A stretch of DNA of 12,402 nt from Acidimicrobiaceae bacterium. GTDB taxonomy: Bacteria > Actinomycetota > Acidimicrobiia > Acidimicrobiales > RAAP-2. Below, piece by piece: positions 1-8,194 of the stretch. The notes beneath the pieces are model-generated. The model was not told the DNA's origin and did not search any database. It worked only from the letters and a program-made list of their open reading frames with translations. Within the stretch, counting starts at the first letter, position 1. Every line of letters starts with the position of its first letter. Location: assembly GCA_003131665.1 (NCBI GenBank), contig PKWA01000087.1, positions 462-12,863 of the forward strand. The letters run 5' to 3'. The position numbers and the translations under genes were made by a program.

Positions 1-508
1 TGCCGGCGTCCACGGCAAACGATGGCCATCCTGCGCGGAGGGCCGCGTCGACGGGCTGCGGCCGTACCCGCAGCCGGCCCATCTCGGCACGAACTTCCGA
101 GCAGGCGCCTGATCGCGGCCCGACCGTGACGGTGCGCATTCCCACCACGGTCTCGATGACGACGGTGCGGCTGAGTGCCACGCCTGCGTCGACAAGGGCG
201 AGACCGAGGCAGGCCAAGCCGTTCCCGCTCGTCTCGGCCCCGCTGCCGTCGGCGTTGCGCAGCTCCATGCGAACCGGCGGGGGCGCATGCGCATCGCTCC
301 CGTCGCCGGACTGCGGGGCAGCGGGCTGCCGGGCGCTCGGAGGGCGGGCGACGATCACCCCGTCTGCCCCGACGCCCCGATGGCGGTCGCACACGGTGGT
401 GACGAAGTCCGCGTCCAGCTCGTCGCCTCCGGGAAGGCCGGCTGGGTGGAGCGAGATCAGGAAATCGTTGCCGAGCCCGTGATACTTGAGCAGAGACACG
501 ACCGTCAT
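1..508 (-). CDS. dapF: Diaminopimelate epimerase, N-terminal part (runs off left edge)
   Basis: DapF interconverts LL- and meso-diaminopimelate in the cytoplasm, the last step before the peptidoglycan/lysine branch. Translating the minus strand from the ATG at 508 gives 169 open codons to the window edge. Family motifs seen in order: KYHGLGNDFL (residues 8-17), CDRHRGVGADGVIV (40-53), LRNADGSGAE (83-92), SGNGLAC (94-100), and near the edge FAVDAG, which normally continues into the NPH motif. Residues 54-79 form a Pro/Ala-rich stretch longer than usual. The ATG overlaps the miaA stop by four bases (ATGA), so the two are probably translationally coupled. Oddity: the first catalytic cysteine of the family (CGNG motif) is Ser94 here. 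The second catalytic cysteine lies outside the window. The family assignment is secure; activity with Ser94 is not. Confidence 0.9.
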   Translation of the reverse strand, partial: MTVVSLLKYHGLGNDFLISLHPAGLPGGDELDADFVTTVCDRHRGVGADGVIVARPPSARQPAAPQSGDGSDAHAPPPVRMELRNADGSGAETSGNGLACLGLALVDAGVALSRTVVIETVVGMRTVTVGPRSGACSEVRAEMGRLRVRPQPVDAALRAGWPSFAVDAG

Positions 509-1623
509 CGGGCTCCAGTCTCCCATGCCCGCTCGGCGCCTCCGGCCGGGTCGGGTGCACGTTGGCCCGAGTCGCCCGCGACGAAGAACTCCGTCACGTC
601 CTCGGCGAGGCGAGGGCTGTCCGCTTCGAACCACCGGACCCTCGGATCGCGCTGGAACCACGCCTCCTGCCGGCGGGCGAAGGCTCTCAGCCGCACCAGG
701 ATGGCGTCTCTGGCCGATGACAGCGGCCGCCCCTCAGCGACGACCTCGAGCAGCTCCCGGTAGCCGATCGCCTGGGCAGCAGTACGCGAAAGCCCTCCCG
801 GCCGTGACGCCAGCTCACGGACCTCGTCGAGCCAGCCGGAAGCGAGCTGGGCGTCGAGCCGGCCAGCCAGGCGCCGGATCAGCTCAGCACGCTCGAGCCG
901 GAGCCCCGCAAGCCGAATTCTGTGGGCCGGATAATGCTCCAACCCCGGACCGAAGCTCGAGAAACCCCGCCCGCTCCCAAGGGTCACCTCCAAAGCCCGC
1001 ACGATCCGCCGGCGGTTTGCCGGGTCTATGCGGGAGGCCGCGACGGGATCGAGATCGCCGAGGCGGCGATGCAGGGCGGCGACGGACGCCGGGCCGCCCT
1101 CGGCCTCCTCCTCGAGGTCGGCCGCGATGGCAGGGAAGCGGCCGGGCAGCTCCAGGCCGTCGACAACTGCCCTGTGGTAGAGCCCCGTGCCGCCGACGAG
1201 GACGGCGTGATGCCCACGCCCGCGGATGGAACCCAGCGCGGCCACGGCCGCCTGCTGGAATTGTGCGACGGAGAACTCCTCCTCGGGCTCGACAAGATCG
1301 AGAAGGTGCCAGCGCGGGCCGGACGGGGCGCCGGTGGGACCGGGCCCCTCACCGTGGCGGCCGGCGGTGGAGGATCTGCTGGGCTTCGCTGTCCCGATGT
1401 CGAGCCCACGGTAAACGGCCATGGCATCGACCGAGACGAGCTCAATGCCCGGCAGGCGCCGCCACAGCTCGACGGCCAGCGCCGTCTTGCCTGTCGCCGT
1501 GGAGCCGACGATCGCCAGGTCGCCCTCGAGGCCCGCGCCAACACGACCAGCGCCGGCGGTGACAGCTTCGCCCGCTCGGCCGGCGGCCTGGCCGGCCCGG
1601 GGGCGGCTAGAGGCCTCGGTCAG
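505..1623 (-). CDS. miaA: tRNA dimethylallyltransferase (tRNA i6A37 prenyltransferase)
   Basis: MiaA transfers a dimethylallyl group to A37 of tRNAs that read UNN codons. The frame contains the P-loop GSTATGKT (residues 40-47 from the chosen start), VSVDAMAVYRGLDIGTAKP (from 63, family DSMQVYRGMDIGTAKP), LVGGTGLYHRAVVDGL, QAIGYRELLEVV, and ARRQEAWFQRDPRVRWFEAD near the C terminus. The first in-frame ATG, at 1422, falls after the P-loop and cannot be the real start. No ATG, GTG or TTG exists in this frame between it and the stop near 1857. I place the start at the CTG at 1623, which overlaps the hpf stop as CTGA, copying the 4-base overlaps elsewhere in the window. This gives 372 residues, with about 35 Gly/Ala/Arg-rich residues before the first strand. 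A second CTG at 1518, behind a GAGG, would give a more usual length. Product sure, start unsure. Confidence 0.9.
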   Translation of the reverse strand: MTEASSRPRAGQAAGRAGEAVTAGAGRVGAGLEGDLAIVGSTATGKTALAVELWRRLPGIELVSVDAMAVYRGLDIGTAKPSRSSTAGRHGEGPGPTGAPSGPRWHLLDLVEPEEEFSVAQFQQAAVAALGSIRGRGHHAVLVGGTGLYHRAVVDGLELPGRFPAIAADLEEEAEGGPASVAALHRRLGDLDPVAASRIDPANRRRIVRALEVTLGSGRGFSSFGPGLEHYPAHRIRLAGLRLERAELIRRLAGRLDAQLASGWLDEVRELASRPGGLSRTAAQAIGYRELLEVVAEGRPLSSARDAILVRLRAFARRQEAWFQRDPRVRWFEADSPRLAEDVTEFFVAGDSGQRAPDPAGGAERAWETGAR

Positions 1624-2021
1624 AGCTCTGTGATCCCTTCCAGGTCTATGTCGAGGTCCTCGTCGTCCCCACCCTCGTCGCCGCCGGTAGGCCGCTGTCC
1701 GTCCCGGTGGCGGGGCCTCGACCGTCCGACCAATTTCTCCTTCAAGCGGGTGAGGCGGTGCTCCGCTTTGTCGACTGCGGCCTCGAGGGCCGCCGCCGGT
1801 TTCGCGCCTGCCGCCGACGCCCGCACGACGTGGCCATGTCCCTCCAACACGACTTCACAGGTCACAGATGCCGCCAGGTGGCCCGGCCGGCCGTCGGAGA
1901 ACGAGACTTCAGCACGCTCCATCCCGGCTAGGAACCGGTTGAGGCGCTCGATCTTGCGCGTGGCAGAAGCCCGCAGATCGTCCGAAACCTCGACGCGGCG
2001 GGCGTTGACAACAATGTCCAT
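1620..2021 (-). CDS. hpf: Ribosome hibernation-promoting factor, short form (HPF/RaiA, S30AE family)
   Basis: Predicted 133-residue S30AE protein that binds the 30S decoding region and silences ribosomes in stationary phase or stress. Residues 1-95 match the family: an initial strand MDIVVNARRVEVSDDLRASATRKIERLNRF, a second strand pair around AEVSFSDGRPGHLAASVTCEVVLEGHG, then VVRASAAGAKPAAALEAAVDKAEHRLTRLKEKL. The tail (about 103-133) is Arg/Gly-rich, then strongly acidic (DEGGDDEDLDIDLEG). The C-terminal dimerisation domain of the long actinobacterial HPF is absent, so this resembles the short class. The ATG at 2021 has a strong ribosome-binding site (GAGGAGGA, about 3 bases upstream). The stop overlaps the likely CTG start of miaA. 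Adjacency of hpf to miaA is not an arrangement I recognise. Confidence 0.87.
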   Translation of the reverse strand: MDIVVNARRVEVSDDLRASATRKIERLNRFLAGMERAEVSFSDGRPGHLAASVTCEVVLEGHGHVVRASAAGAKPAAALEAAVDKAEHRLTRLKEKLVGRSRPRHRDGQRPTGGDEGGDDEDLDIDLEGITEL

Positions 2022-2417
2022 CGGTCCTCCTCAGGCAGCCTTGACGGCCATCGGCGCCTTGACGCCTTCTCGCACGGCTGGTTTTGTCTCCGGTCCGCTC
2101 GCCGTGCCGCCATGATGGGCCGGCGTACGGCTGACCTGGTCTTTGGCCCCACACCCGCCTGCTGAGGAGATCACGCGCCCGGGCCGGGCGGCTCGGCCCC
2201 CGCGAGGGACGAGCCCGGCCGTGCCGTGAAAGACGCGTTTTGCTCCCTCTCCGCCGGGCGCCGACAGCCGGCACCGAGACGGGCAGGACTTACCTCTAAG
2301 CCGCACCATGCTCAGCGACCACGAGTCGCCTTACGTGGGTCGTTTTGCCTGCGACTGGCATCGACTTTCAACCACAGACCACTCGCAGCCCTAGGGCCAT
2401 TCTAGACGCTGATCTCT
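2022..2417. other. Intergenic gap (396 bp) with no supported gene
   Basis: This stretch separates hpf from the rhamnosyltransferase gene, both on the minus strand, so it should hold the 3' end of one transcript and the hpf promoter. A 92-codon minus-strand frame (2309-2031) stops just before the hpf ribosome-binding site, but its protein resembles no family I know and its third codon positions are not clearly GC-biased, so I do not call it. Small inverted repeats are visible: GGCTCG/CGAGCC (2190-2195 with 2210-2215), GCGAC/GTCGC (2315-2319 with 2325-2329) and the palindrome GCCCTAGGGC (2388-2397). None has a T-run that would make a convincing terminator. A TTGAAA (minus, 2371-2366) could be a -35 but lacks a good -10. 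No tRNA or known riboswitch was recognised. GC is high in the part next to hpf and clearly lower from about 2320. Confidence 0.5.
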
Positions 2418-3257
2418 TCACTTCTTAGGGCGCGCCATGAGAACGAGTACCAGTCGCAGACTTAAGACGAGACTCGCCAGGGGCACCAGCACTCGGCGCC
2501 AGCCCCGTGCCGTTTGAACCTCAAAGCGCAGGGCGCTGCGATGATGAGCCACGAGCATCTCTCGCGAGGCCCGAGCGGGTGACACGCCCTCGAGATGGGT
2601 CACCGTCGCGTCACTCGTCGCGGCCACCTCAAACCCGTGCTCACGCAACTCCCAGCACAGCGCCATGTCCTCGGCGAACATGAAGTACCGCTCGTCAAAG
2701 CCCCCCACCAACTCAAAGGCGGAGCGTCGAACAAGAAAACAGGCGCCCGACACCCAGTCGACGGTGCCGTCACTTCTTCTCGAGCGATAACGCGCCGTCG
2801 CCGGGTTTCCGGGCCACAGTGGCGCCAACACCGCGTGAAGGCCCGCGAGCCAGACGTTCGGAAAGACTCGCTGGGAGGGGTAGACCGTGCCGTCGGTGCG
2901 TAGAATCTCCGGCCCGACGAGCGCCACCTTCGGGTGCGAGTCGAGAAAGGCCACGAGGGCCGCTACCGCACCATGGTGTACCACGACGTCGGGGTTCGAC
3001 ACGAGGACGTAGCTCGTCGGACGAGTCAACGCGACACCGCGATTTACCCCGCGCCCGTAGCCGAGATTAACGCCCGGCGAGACCAGCACCACCCCGCGCT
3101 CGAGCAGCGACGAAGGAACCGAACCAACCTCACCGTTCTCGACCACGACGATCTCTTGAACCCCGTTGGCGAGGAGCGAGTCCACACACTCGACCAACAC
3201 CTGATCGGTGTGATAGTCAACGACCACCGCGGAGACGTCATGGGTCACCTCGCTCAC
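2418..3257 (-). CDS. GT2-family glycosyltransferase, probable WbbL-type rhamnosyltransferase
   Basis: GT-A fold family 2 transferase, 279 residues from the GTG at 3257. Visible features: an N-terminal strand DVSAVVVDYHT (7-17), NLGYGRGVNRG, the nucleotide-sugar/metal motif in the rhamnosyltransferase form NPDVVV, and the acceptor-side block VSGACFLVRRSAFELVGGFDERYFMFAEDMALCWELREHGFEV. A C-terminal hydrophobic stretch ending LARPKK-like (VLVPLASLVLSLRLVLVLMARPKK region) suggests membrane association. It overlaps the upstream rmlD stop as GTGA. An ATG 26 codons further upstream lies inside rmlD and is unlikely; a GTG at 3248 is the alternative. In Mycobacterium tuberculosis wbbL lies next to rmlD and adds rhamnose to decaprenyl-PP-GlcNAc in the arabinogalactan linker. 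By context this protein probably transfers rhamnose to a lipid-linked precursor. The fold is sure; the acceptor is inferred. Confidence 0.85.
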   Translation of the reverse strand: MSEVTHDVSAVVVDYHTDQVLVECVDSLLANGVQEIVVVENGEVGSVPSSLLERGVVLVSPGVNLGYGRGVNRGVALTRPTSYVLVSNPDVVVHHGAVAALVAFLDSHPKVALVGPEILRTDGTVYPSQRVFPNVWLAGLHAVLAPLWPGNPATARYRSRRSDGTVDWVSGACFLVRRSAFELVGGFDERYFMFAEDMALCWELREHGFEVAATSDATVTHLEGVSPARASREMLVAHHRSALRFEVQTARGWRRVLVPLASLVLSLRLVLVLMARPKK

Positions 3258-4183
3258 CTCGTCACGTCGTCGCGATGCGCGCGGTCCACCACCAGGCGAG
3301 CGACGGCGTCTCGCCACTCGGGCAACGCCGCCCAATTTGAAGCGAACTTCTCGGTATTGAGGTCACTACGCACCGGGCGTAAGGCGAGAGGGGTTGGCGA
3401 CAACTCACTCGATGAGATCGGTGTCGCGAACTCCTCACCCCGATTGAGGAGGCCCCCAACGTACGAAGCGACTTCGAACCACGTGGTGGCGCCGGGGTTC
3501 GCCACGTGCCAAGTGCCGCTGGGTCGTTCTCGCACCAACGTCACCAGTGACCTGGCCAGGTCGCTCGCGGCACTCACGGTGCCCTTGAGGTCGTTCACGA
3601 AGCGCACGTTGGCCCCCGACATCGCTCGATCGGCAATCACGTGGATGACGTTCTTGCCACGCACACCCATCACCCACGACGTACGAACGATCGTGTCGCG
3701 CGGCGAGCAACGAAGCTCGCCTTCGCGTTTCGACGCGCCATAGACGCTCAGAGGATGCGGATCGTCATACTCCACGTACGCGCTGCCCTTGGTACCGTCG
3801 AACACGTAGTCGGTCGATATGGCGATAAGGTGCGCGCCGACCTCACTGGCCGCCAGTGACATCGACTCGGTGCCCTGCTCGTTTACCTCAAAGCACGCCG
3901 CTGCGTCCTCTTCGGCGCGGTCCACGGCTGTGTACGCCGCGAGATGCACGATGACGTCTGGTCGGGCCGCGCGAATTGATCGAAGAACGCCGTCGCGATC
4001 AGTGACGTCGAGTTCGCGACGAGTGAGACCAAGCACCTCGAATTCCTCAGGAGTGGCGACTCGACCGTCCGGTTGAAACGCCGCGTCACCGCCCGGGGGC
4101 GTGAAGCCGCGAAGCACGTCCACCAGATCGACCCCGACTTGACCTCCGGCGCCGGTCACTAAGACTCGAGTGGGCCGACTCAC
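3254..4183 (-). CDS. rmlD: dTDP-4-dehydrorhamnose reductase
   Basis: RmlD reduces dTDP-4-keto-L-rhamnose to dTDP-L-rhamnose with NAD(P)H, the final step in making the activated sugar. This 309-residue extended-SDR protein shows the nucleotide-binding TGAGGQVG (10-17), the family landmark LDVTDRD (59-64) and VIVHLAAYTAVDRAE, the active-site STDYVFDG (123-130), the catalytic pair Tyr148/Lys152 in VYGASKREGE, and VRTSWVMG. Length is typical. The start is a GTG at 4183 overlapping the birA stop (GTGA), and its stop overlaps the next gene in the same way, so birA, rmlD and the transferase form one coupled operon. The genes for earlier rhamnose steps (rmlA, B, C) are not in the window. Confidence 0.93.
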   Translation of the reverse strand: MSRPTRVLVTGAGGQVGVDLVDVLRGFTPPGGDAAFQPDGRVATPEEFEVLGLTRRELDVTDRDGVLRSIRAARPDVIVHLAAYTAVDRAEEDAAACFEVNEQGTESMSLAASEVGAHLIAISTDYVFDGTKGSAYVEYDDPHPLSVYGASKREGELRCSPRDTIVRTSWVMGVRGKNVIHVIADRAMSGANVRFVNDLKGTVSAASDLARSLVTLVRERPSGTWHVANPGATTWFEVASYVGGLLNRGEEFATPISSSELSPTPLALRPVRSDLNTEKFASNWAALPEWRDAVARLVVDRAHRDDVTR

Positions 4184-4938
4184 GCGCCCGCTACCTGACC
4201 GTGGCGTACGTGCACCACGTCGCCCACACCAAAGGTCTGCATGACGCCCTCGACCTCGACCAGGAGTTGACCGGCCGCGTCGACACCGAGCGCTCGCCCG
4301 ACGACGGTGCGAGCGAGTTGCTCGACGCGCACGGTCTGGCCGATCGTGGCCGAGGCGCTCTCGTACTCTCTTCGCAACATTCGTTGACCGTCTTCGCTAT
4401 CGAGTTGTGCACGGCGCGTCTCGAGCTCTTCGAGCACCAGATCGAGCAGCGCGCGTGGCGCGATCGTCAGACCGCTCTCACGAAGCACGCTGGTTGAGGA
4501 CACTCCCTCGGGACCGGGGTACGTGAGATTCACACCAAGTCCCACCACGACGGCCAAGTCACGCTTCGTCCCCACGACCTCCGCGAGAAGTCCGGCGAGC
4601 TTGTTGTCTCCAACGACCAAGTCATTGGGCCACTTGAGTTGTGGTCGAACGCCACAGAGACGAACCAGGGCGGCGCGAGCAGCCAGCGCCACCGCGGCCA
4701 CGACGAGTTGCAGGTGCTCTGATTCAAGTTGCGGTCGCAAGAGAATCGAACAGAGCAGTGACGCTCTCGGCGGTGATGACCACTGGCGGTCTAAGCGTCC
4801 ACGACCGGAGCTCTGAAAATCGGCGATGGCGACGAGTCCCTCGGCGACCGCGTCGTTGACCTGAGCGGCCACGTACGAATTGGTCGAATCGATGTCATCA
4901 AAGTGTTCAACACGCCAAACAATGGGGCTCACACTCAA
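4180..4938 (-). CDS. birA: Biotin--[biotin carboxyl-carrier protein] ligase, no DNA-binding domain
   Basis: BirA activates biotin as biotinyl-AMP and attaches it to the acceptor lysine of carboxyl-carrier proteins; the obvious substrate is the carboxylase encoded divergently next door. Motifs: DSTNSY (17-22), the biotin/AMP-binding loop SSGRGRLDRQWSSP (43-56), KWPNDL (102-107), KLAGLLAEV, VVVGLGVNL, and a C-terminal SH3-like part (GRALGVDAAGQLLVEVEG). About 252 residues, with no N-terminal helix-turn-helix, so it belongs to the monofunctional class and should not itself repress transcription. The frame opens at a TTG (4938) followed two codons later by a GTG (4932). No ribosome-binding site precedes either, and TCTAAT (minus, 4946-4941) sits only about 8 bases before the GTG, so a leaderless transcript is possible. 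The start is uncertain by two codons. Confidence 0.92.
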   Translation of the reverse strand: MSVSPIVWRVEHFDDIDSTNSYVAAQVNDAVAEGLVAIADFQSSGRGRLDRQWSSPPRASLLCSILLRPQLESEHLQLVVAAVALAARAALVRLCGVRPQLKWPNDLVVGDNKLAGLLAEVVGTKRDLAVVVGLGVNLTYPGPEGVSSTSVLRESGLTIAPRALLDLVLEELETRRAQLDSEDGQRMLRREYESASATIGQTVRVEQLARTVVGRALGVDAAGQLLVEVEGVMQTFGVGDVVHVRHGQVAGA

Positions 4939-4953
4939 ACATTAGAGTTTGAG
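4934..4953. promoter_or_regulatory. Perfect inverted repeat in the birA/acc divergent control region (candidate operator)
   Basis: CTCAAAC (4934-4940) and GTTTGAG (4947-4953) are a perfect 7-bp inverted repeat with a 6-bp spacer, in the 57-bp gap between divergent birA and the carboxylase gene. On the minus strand the spacer reads TCTAAT, a 5/6 match to a -10 box. On the plus strand TAGAGT (4943-4948) is a weaker -10 candidate. The arm near birA covers its TTG start. The dyad geometry and overlap with both promoters suggest a dimeric regulator's site. No regulator is encoded in the window, so its identity is unknown. Confidence 0.55.
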
Positions 4954-4995
4954 AGACGAGTGCTAGAAAATAACTGGCTCTGTACGGAGGTTTGG

Positions 4996-6746
<1,751 letters not shown>

Positions 6747-6750
<4 letters not shown>

Positions 6751-7904
6751 CGTTACAAGATCGCGCCACGAAGGCCATCGAGAACGCTCGTCACGATCTC
6801 GTCGCACTGAGCCGTTACATCCACGCCCACCCCGAACTCGGGTACGTCGAGTTTGAGTCATCGGAGGCGGTCGCACTCGCCGCCGAACAGCAGGGTTTCC
6901 TCGTCGAACGAGGCGTCGCCTCGTTGCCCACCGCCTTTCGCGCCACCCAGGGATCGGGTGAACTGCACATCTCTTTTTGTGCCGAGTTCGACGCACTGCC
7001 CGACGTCGGTCACGCCTGCGGTCACAACATCATCGCGGCGTCCTCGCTCGGTGCGGCGCTCGGGCTTGCAGCCGTCGCCGATGAACTCAATCTCACGGTC
7101 ACGTTGCTCGGTACGCCGTCCGAGGAGGGAGGCGGAGGCAAGATCGATCTCATCGAAGCGGGGTACTTCGACGATGCGCACGCGGCGATGATGGTGCACC
7201 CATTTCCACAAGAGTGGCTCGACGCCAGGTGTCTCGCCGTCGATCACTTCGACGTCGTGTTCGCCGGCAAGGCGGCTCACGCGTCGGCGGCCCCGTGGGA
7301 GGGCGCGAACGCACTAGACGCACTCACCATTGCTCAAGTCGCCCTTGGTCTGTTGCGTCAACAGTTGCGCCCGGAGGATCAGGTGCACGGCATAGTCACC
7401 GAGGGTGGCTCGGCCGCCAATATCATCGCGAGTCGAGCCGTGGGACGCTTCATGGCTCGATCAACCACGGCCGAGCGACTCAGCGAACTGCGAAGTCGCG
7501 TCAACGCCTGCTTTGAAGCCGGCGCCCTCGCTACGGGCACCACACTCGTCATTGAAGAAGTCGGGCACTCCTTCTCGCATATGGAGTCCGACCCCGATAT
7601 CCTCGCCCACTACCGTCGTTCGGCAGAATCGCCCGGGAGAGATTTCGCCCTCGATGACGAGCTCGCCGCGAAGCCGACCATCTCCACGGACATGGGCAAC
7701 GTCTCGCTCGTGGTGCCGTCGATCCATCCCCTCTTGATGATTCCCACCCACGGGGCCGTCAATCATCAGCCGGAGTTCACGGCCGCCTGCGTAACACCAG
7801 CAGCCGATCAAGCGGTCATCGACGGTGCCGTCGCCCTGGCCCATACGGCCATTGCCGTCGCCCAGGACACGGCGTTGCGTCAACGGCTCCTTCAGCGCGC
7901 ATGA
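6747..7904 (+). CDS. M20-family amidohydrolase / dipeptidase (PM20D2-like)
   Basis: Metal-dependent hydrolase of 385 residues acting on an amide or dipeptide bond; substrate unknown. It matches the M20 subgroup containing PM20D2 and AbgB-like aminoacyl hydrolases: [13 protein letters not shown] (25-37), [16 protein letters not shown] (metal-site His89/Cys91/His93), [17 protein letters not shown] (catalytic/metal Glu126-Glu127), the dimerisation-domain block [32 protein letters not shown], and STDMGNVS with PTHGAVNH near the end. No signal peptide is visible, so it is likely cytoplasmic. It overlaps the carboxylase stop by four bases and its own stop overlaps the next start, placing a peptidase-like enzyme in a carboxylase operon. 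M20 family is sure; a beta-alanyl or aminobenzoyl type of substrate is only a guess from subgroup similarity. Confidence 0.88.
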
Positions 7905-8194
7905 TGCTCGAACACGCGCTGTTGAGTATTCGCGTGGGGGAAGAACCGGCATTCGAAGAGTCGATGCGCGAAGCGTTGCCCCTCATCGAGAGCGCCGAAG
8001 GGTGCTTTGGCGCCGAAGTGCGCCGTCAGGCCGAAGATGGATCGTTCTACCTTTTACTCGTTCGCTGGTCCTCGATTGACGCGCACCTCTCGTTTCGAGA
8101 GACGGAGCTCTTTACCGCGTGGCGTGCTCTCACCCACCGCTACTACCGCGAGGTCCCGGTCGTGACGCACTTTCACGAACCGCTGACTTACTAA
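7901..8194 (+). CDS. Small ABM-fold protein (antibiotic biosynthesis monooxygenase-like)
   Basis: 97 residues with the pattern of the ABM dimeric alpha/beta-barrel family: a first strand [39 protein letters not shown], then [18 protein letters not shown], then a C-terminal strand [11 protein letters not shown]. Family members include small monooxygenases, haem-degrading enzymes and proteins of unknown role; nothing here identifies a substrate. The ATG at 7901 overlaps the M20 stop (ATGA); a second ATG follows at 7904. There is no independent ribosome-binding site, so coupled translation is likely. Its 3' end overlaps the convergent mutase gene by four bases. Confidence 0.75.
   Translation: MMLEHALLSIRVGEEPAFEESMREALPLIESAEGCFGAEVRRQAEDGSFYLLLVRWSSIDAHLSFRETELFTAWRALTHRYYREVPVVTHFHEPLTY

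Noticed and set aside
38..170. Possible substrate-pocket substitution in the mutase (Gln45 in RGVQETMY)
   Set aside because: Spacing to Arg177 shows that the specificity Tyr89 equivalent is Tyr59 in RQYAGF (same 118-residue spacing), so the key residue is conserved. The coordinates given are not informative; the residue lies near base 9639.
486..1562. 358-codon plus-strand frame rich in Arg, Pro and Gly
   Set aside because: Antisense to miaA; the composition is typical of a wrong frame in GC-rich DNA.
922..2115. 397-codon plus-strand frame across miaA and hpf
   Set aside because: It is antisense to two recognised genes, its translation is low-complexity, and it has no ribosome-binding site or family motif.
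2190..2215. GC-rich hairpin GGCTCG/CGAGCC as a terminator
   Set aside because: Only 6 bp, with no T-run on either strand; expected by chance in such GC-rich DNA.
2031..2309. 92-codon minus-strand frame just upstream of hpf
   Set aside because: It has a start and ends 9 bases before hpf, but third codon positions are not consistently G/C, no motif is visible, and it probably lies in the hpf leader.
2934..3743. 269-codon plus-strand frame over the transferase and rmlD
   Set aside because: Antisense to two clear genes, no domain recognised.
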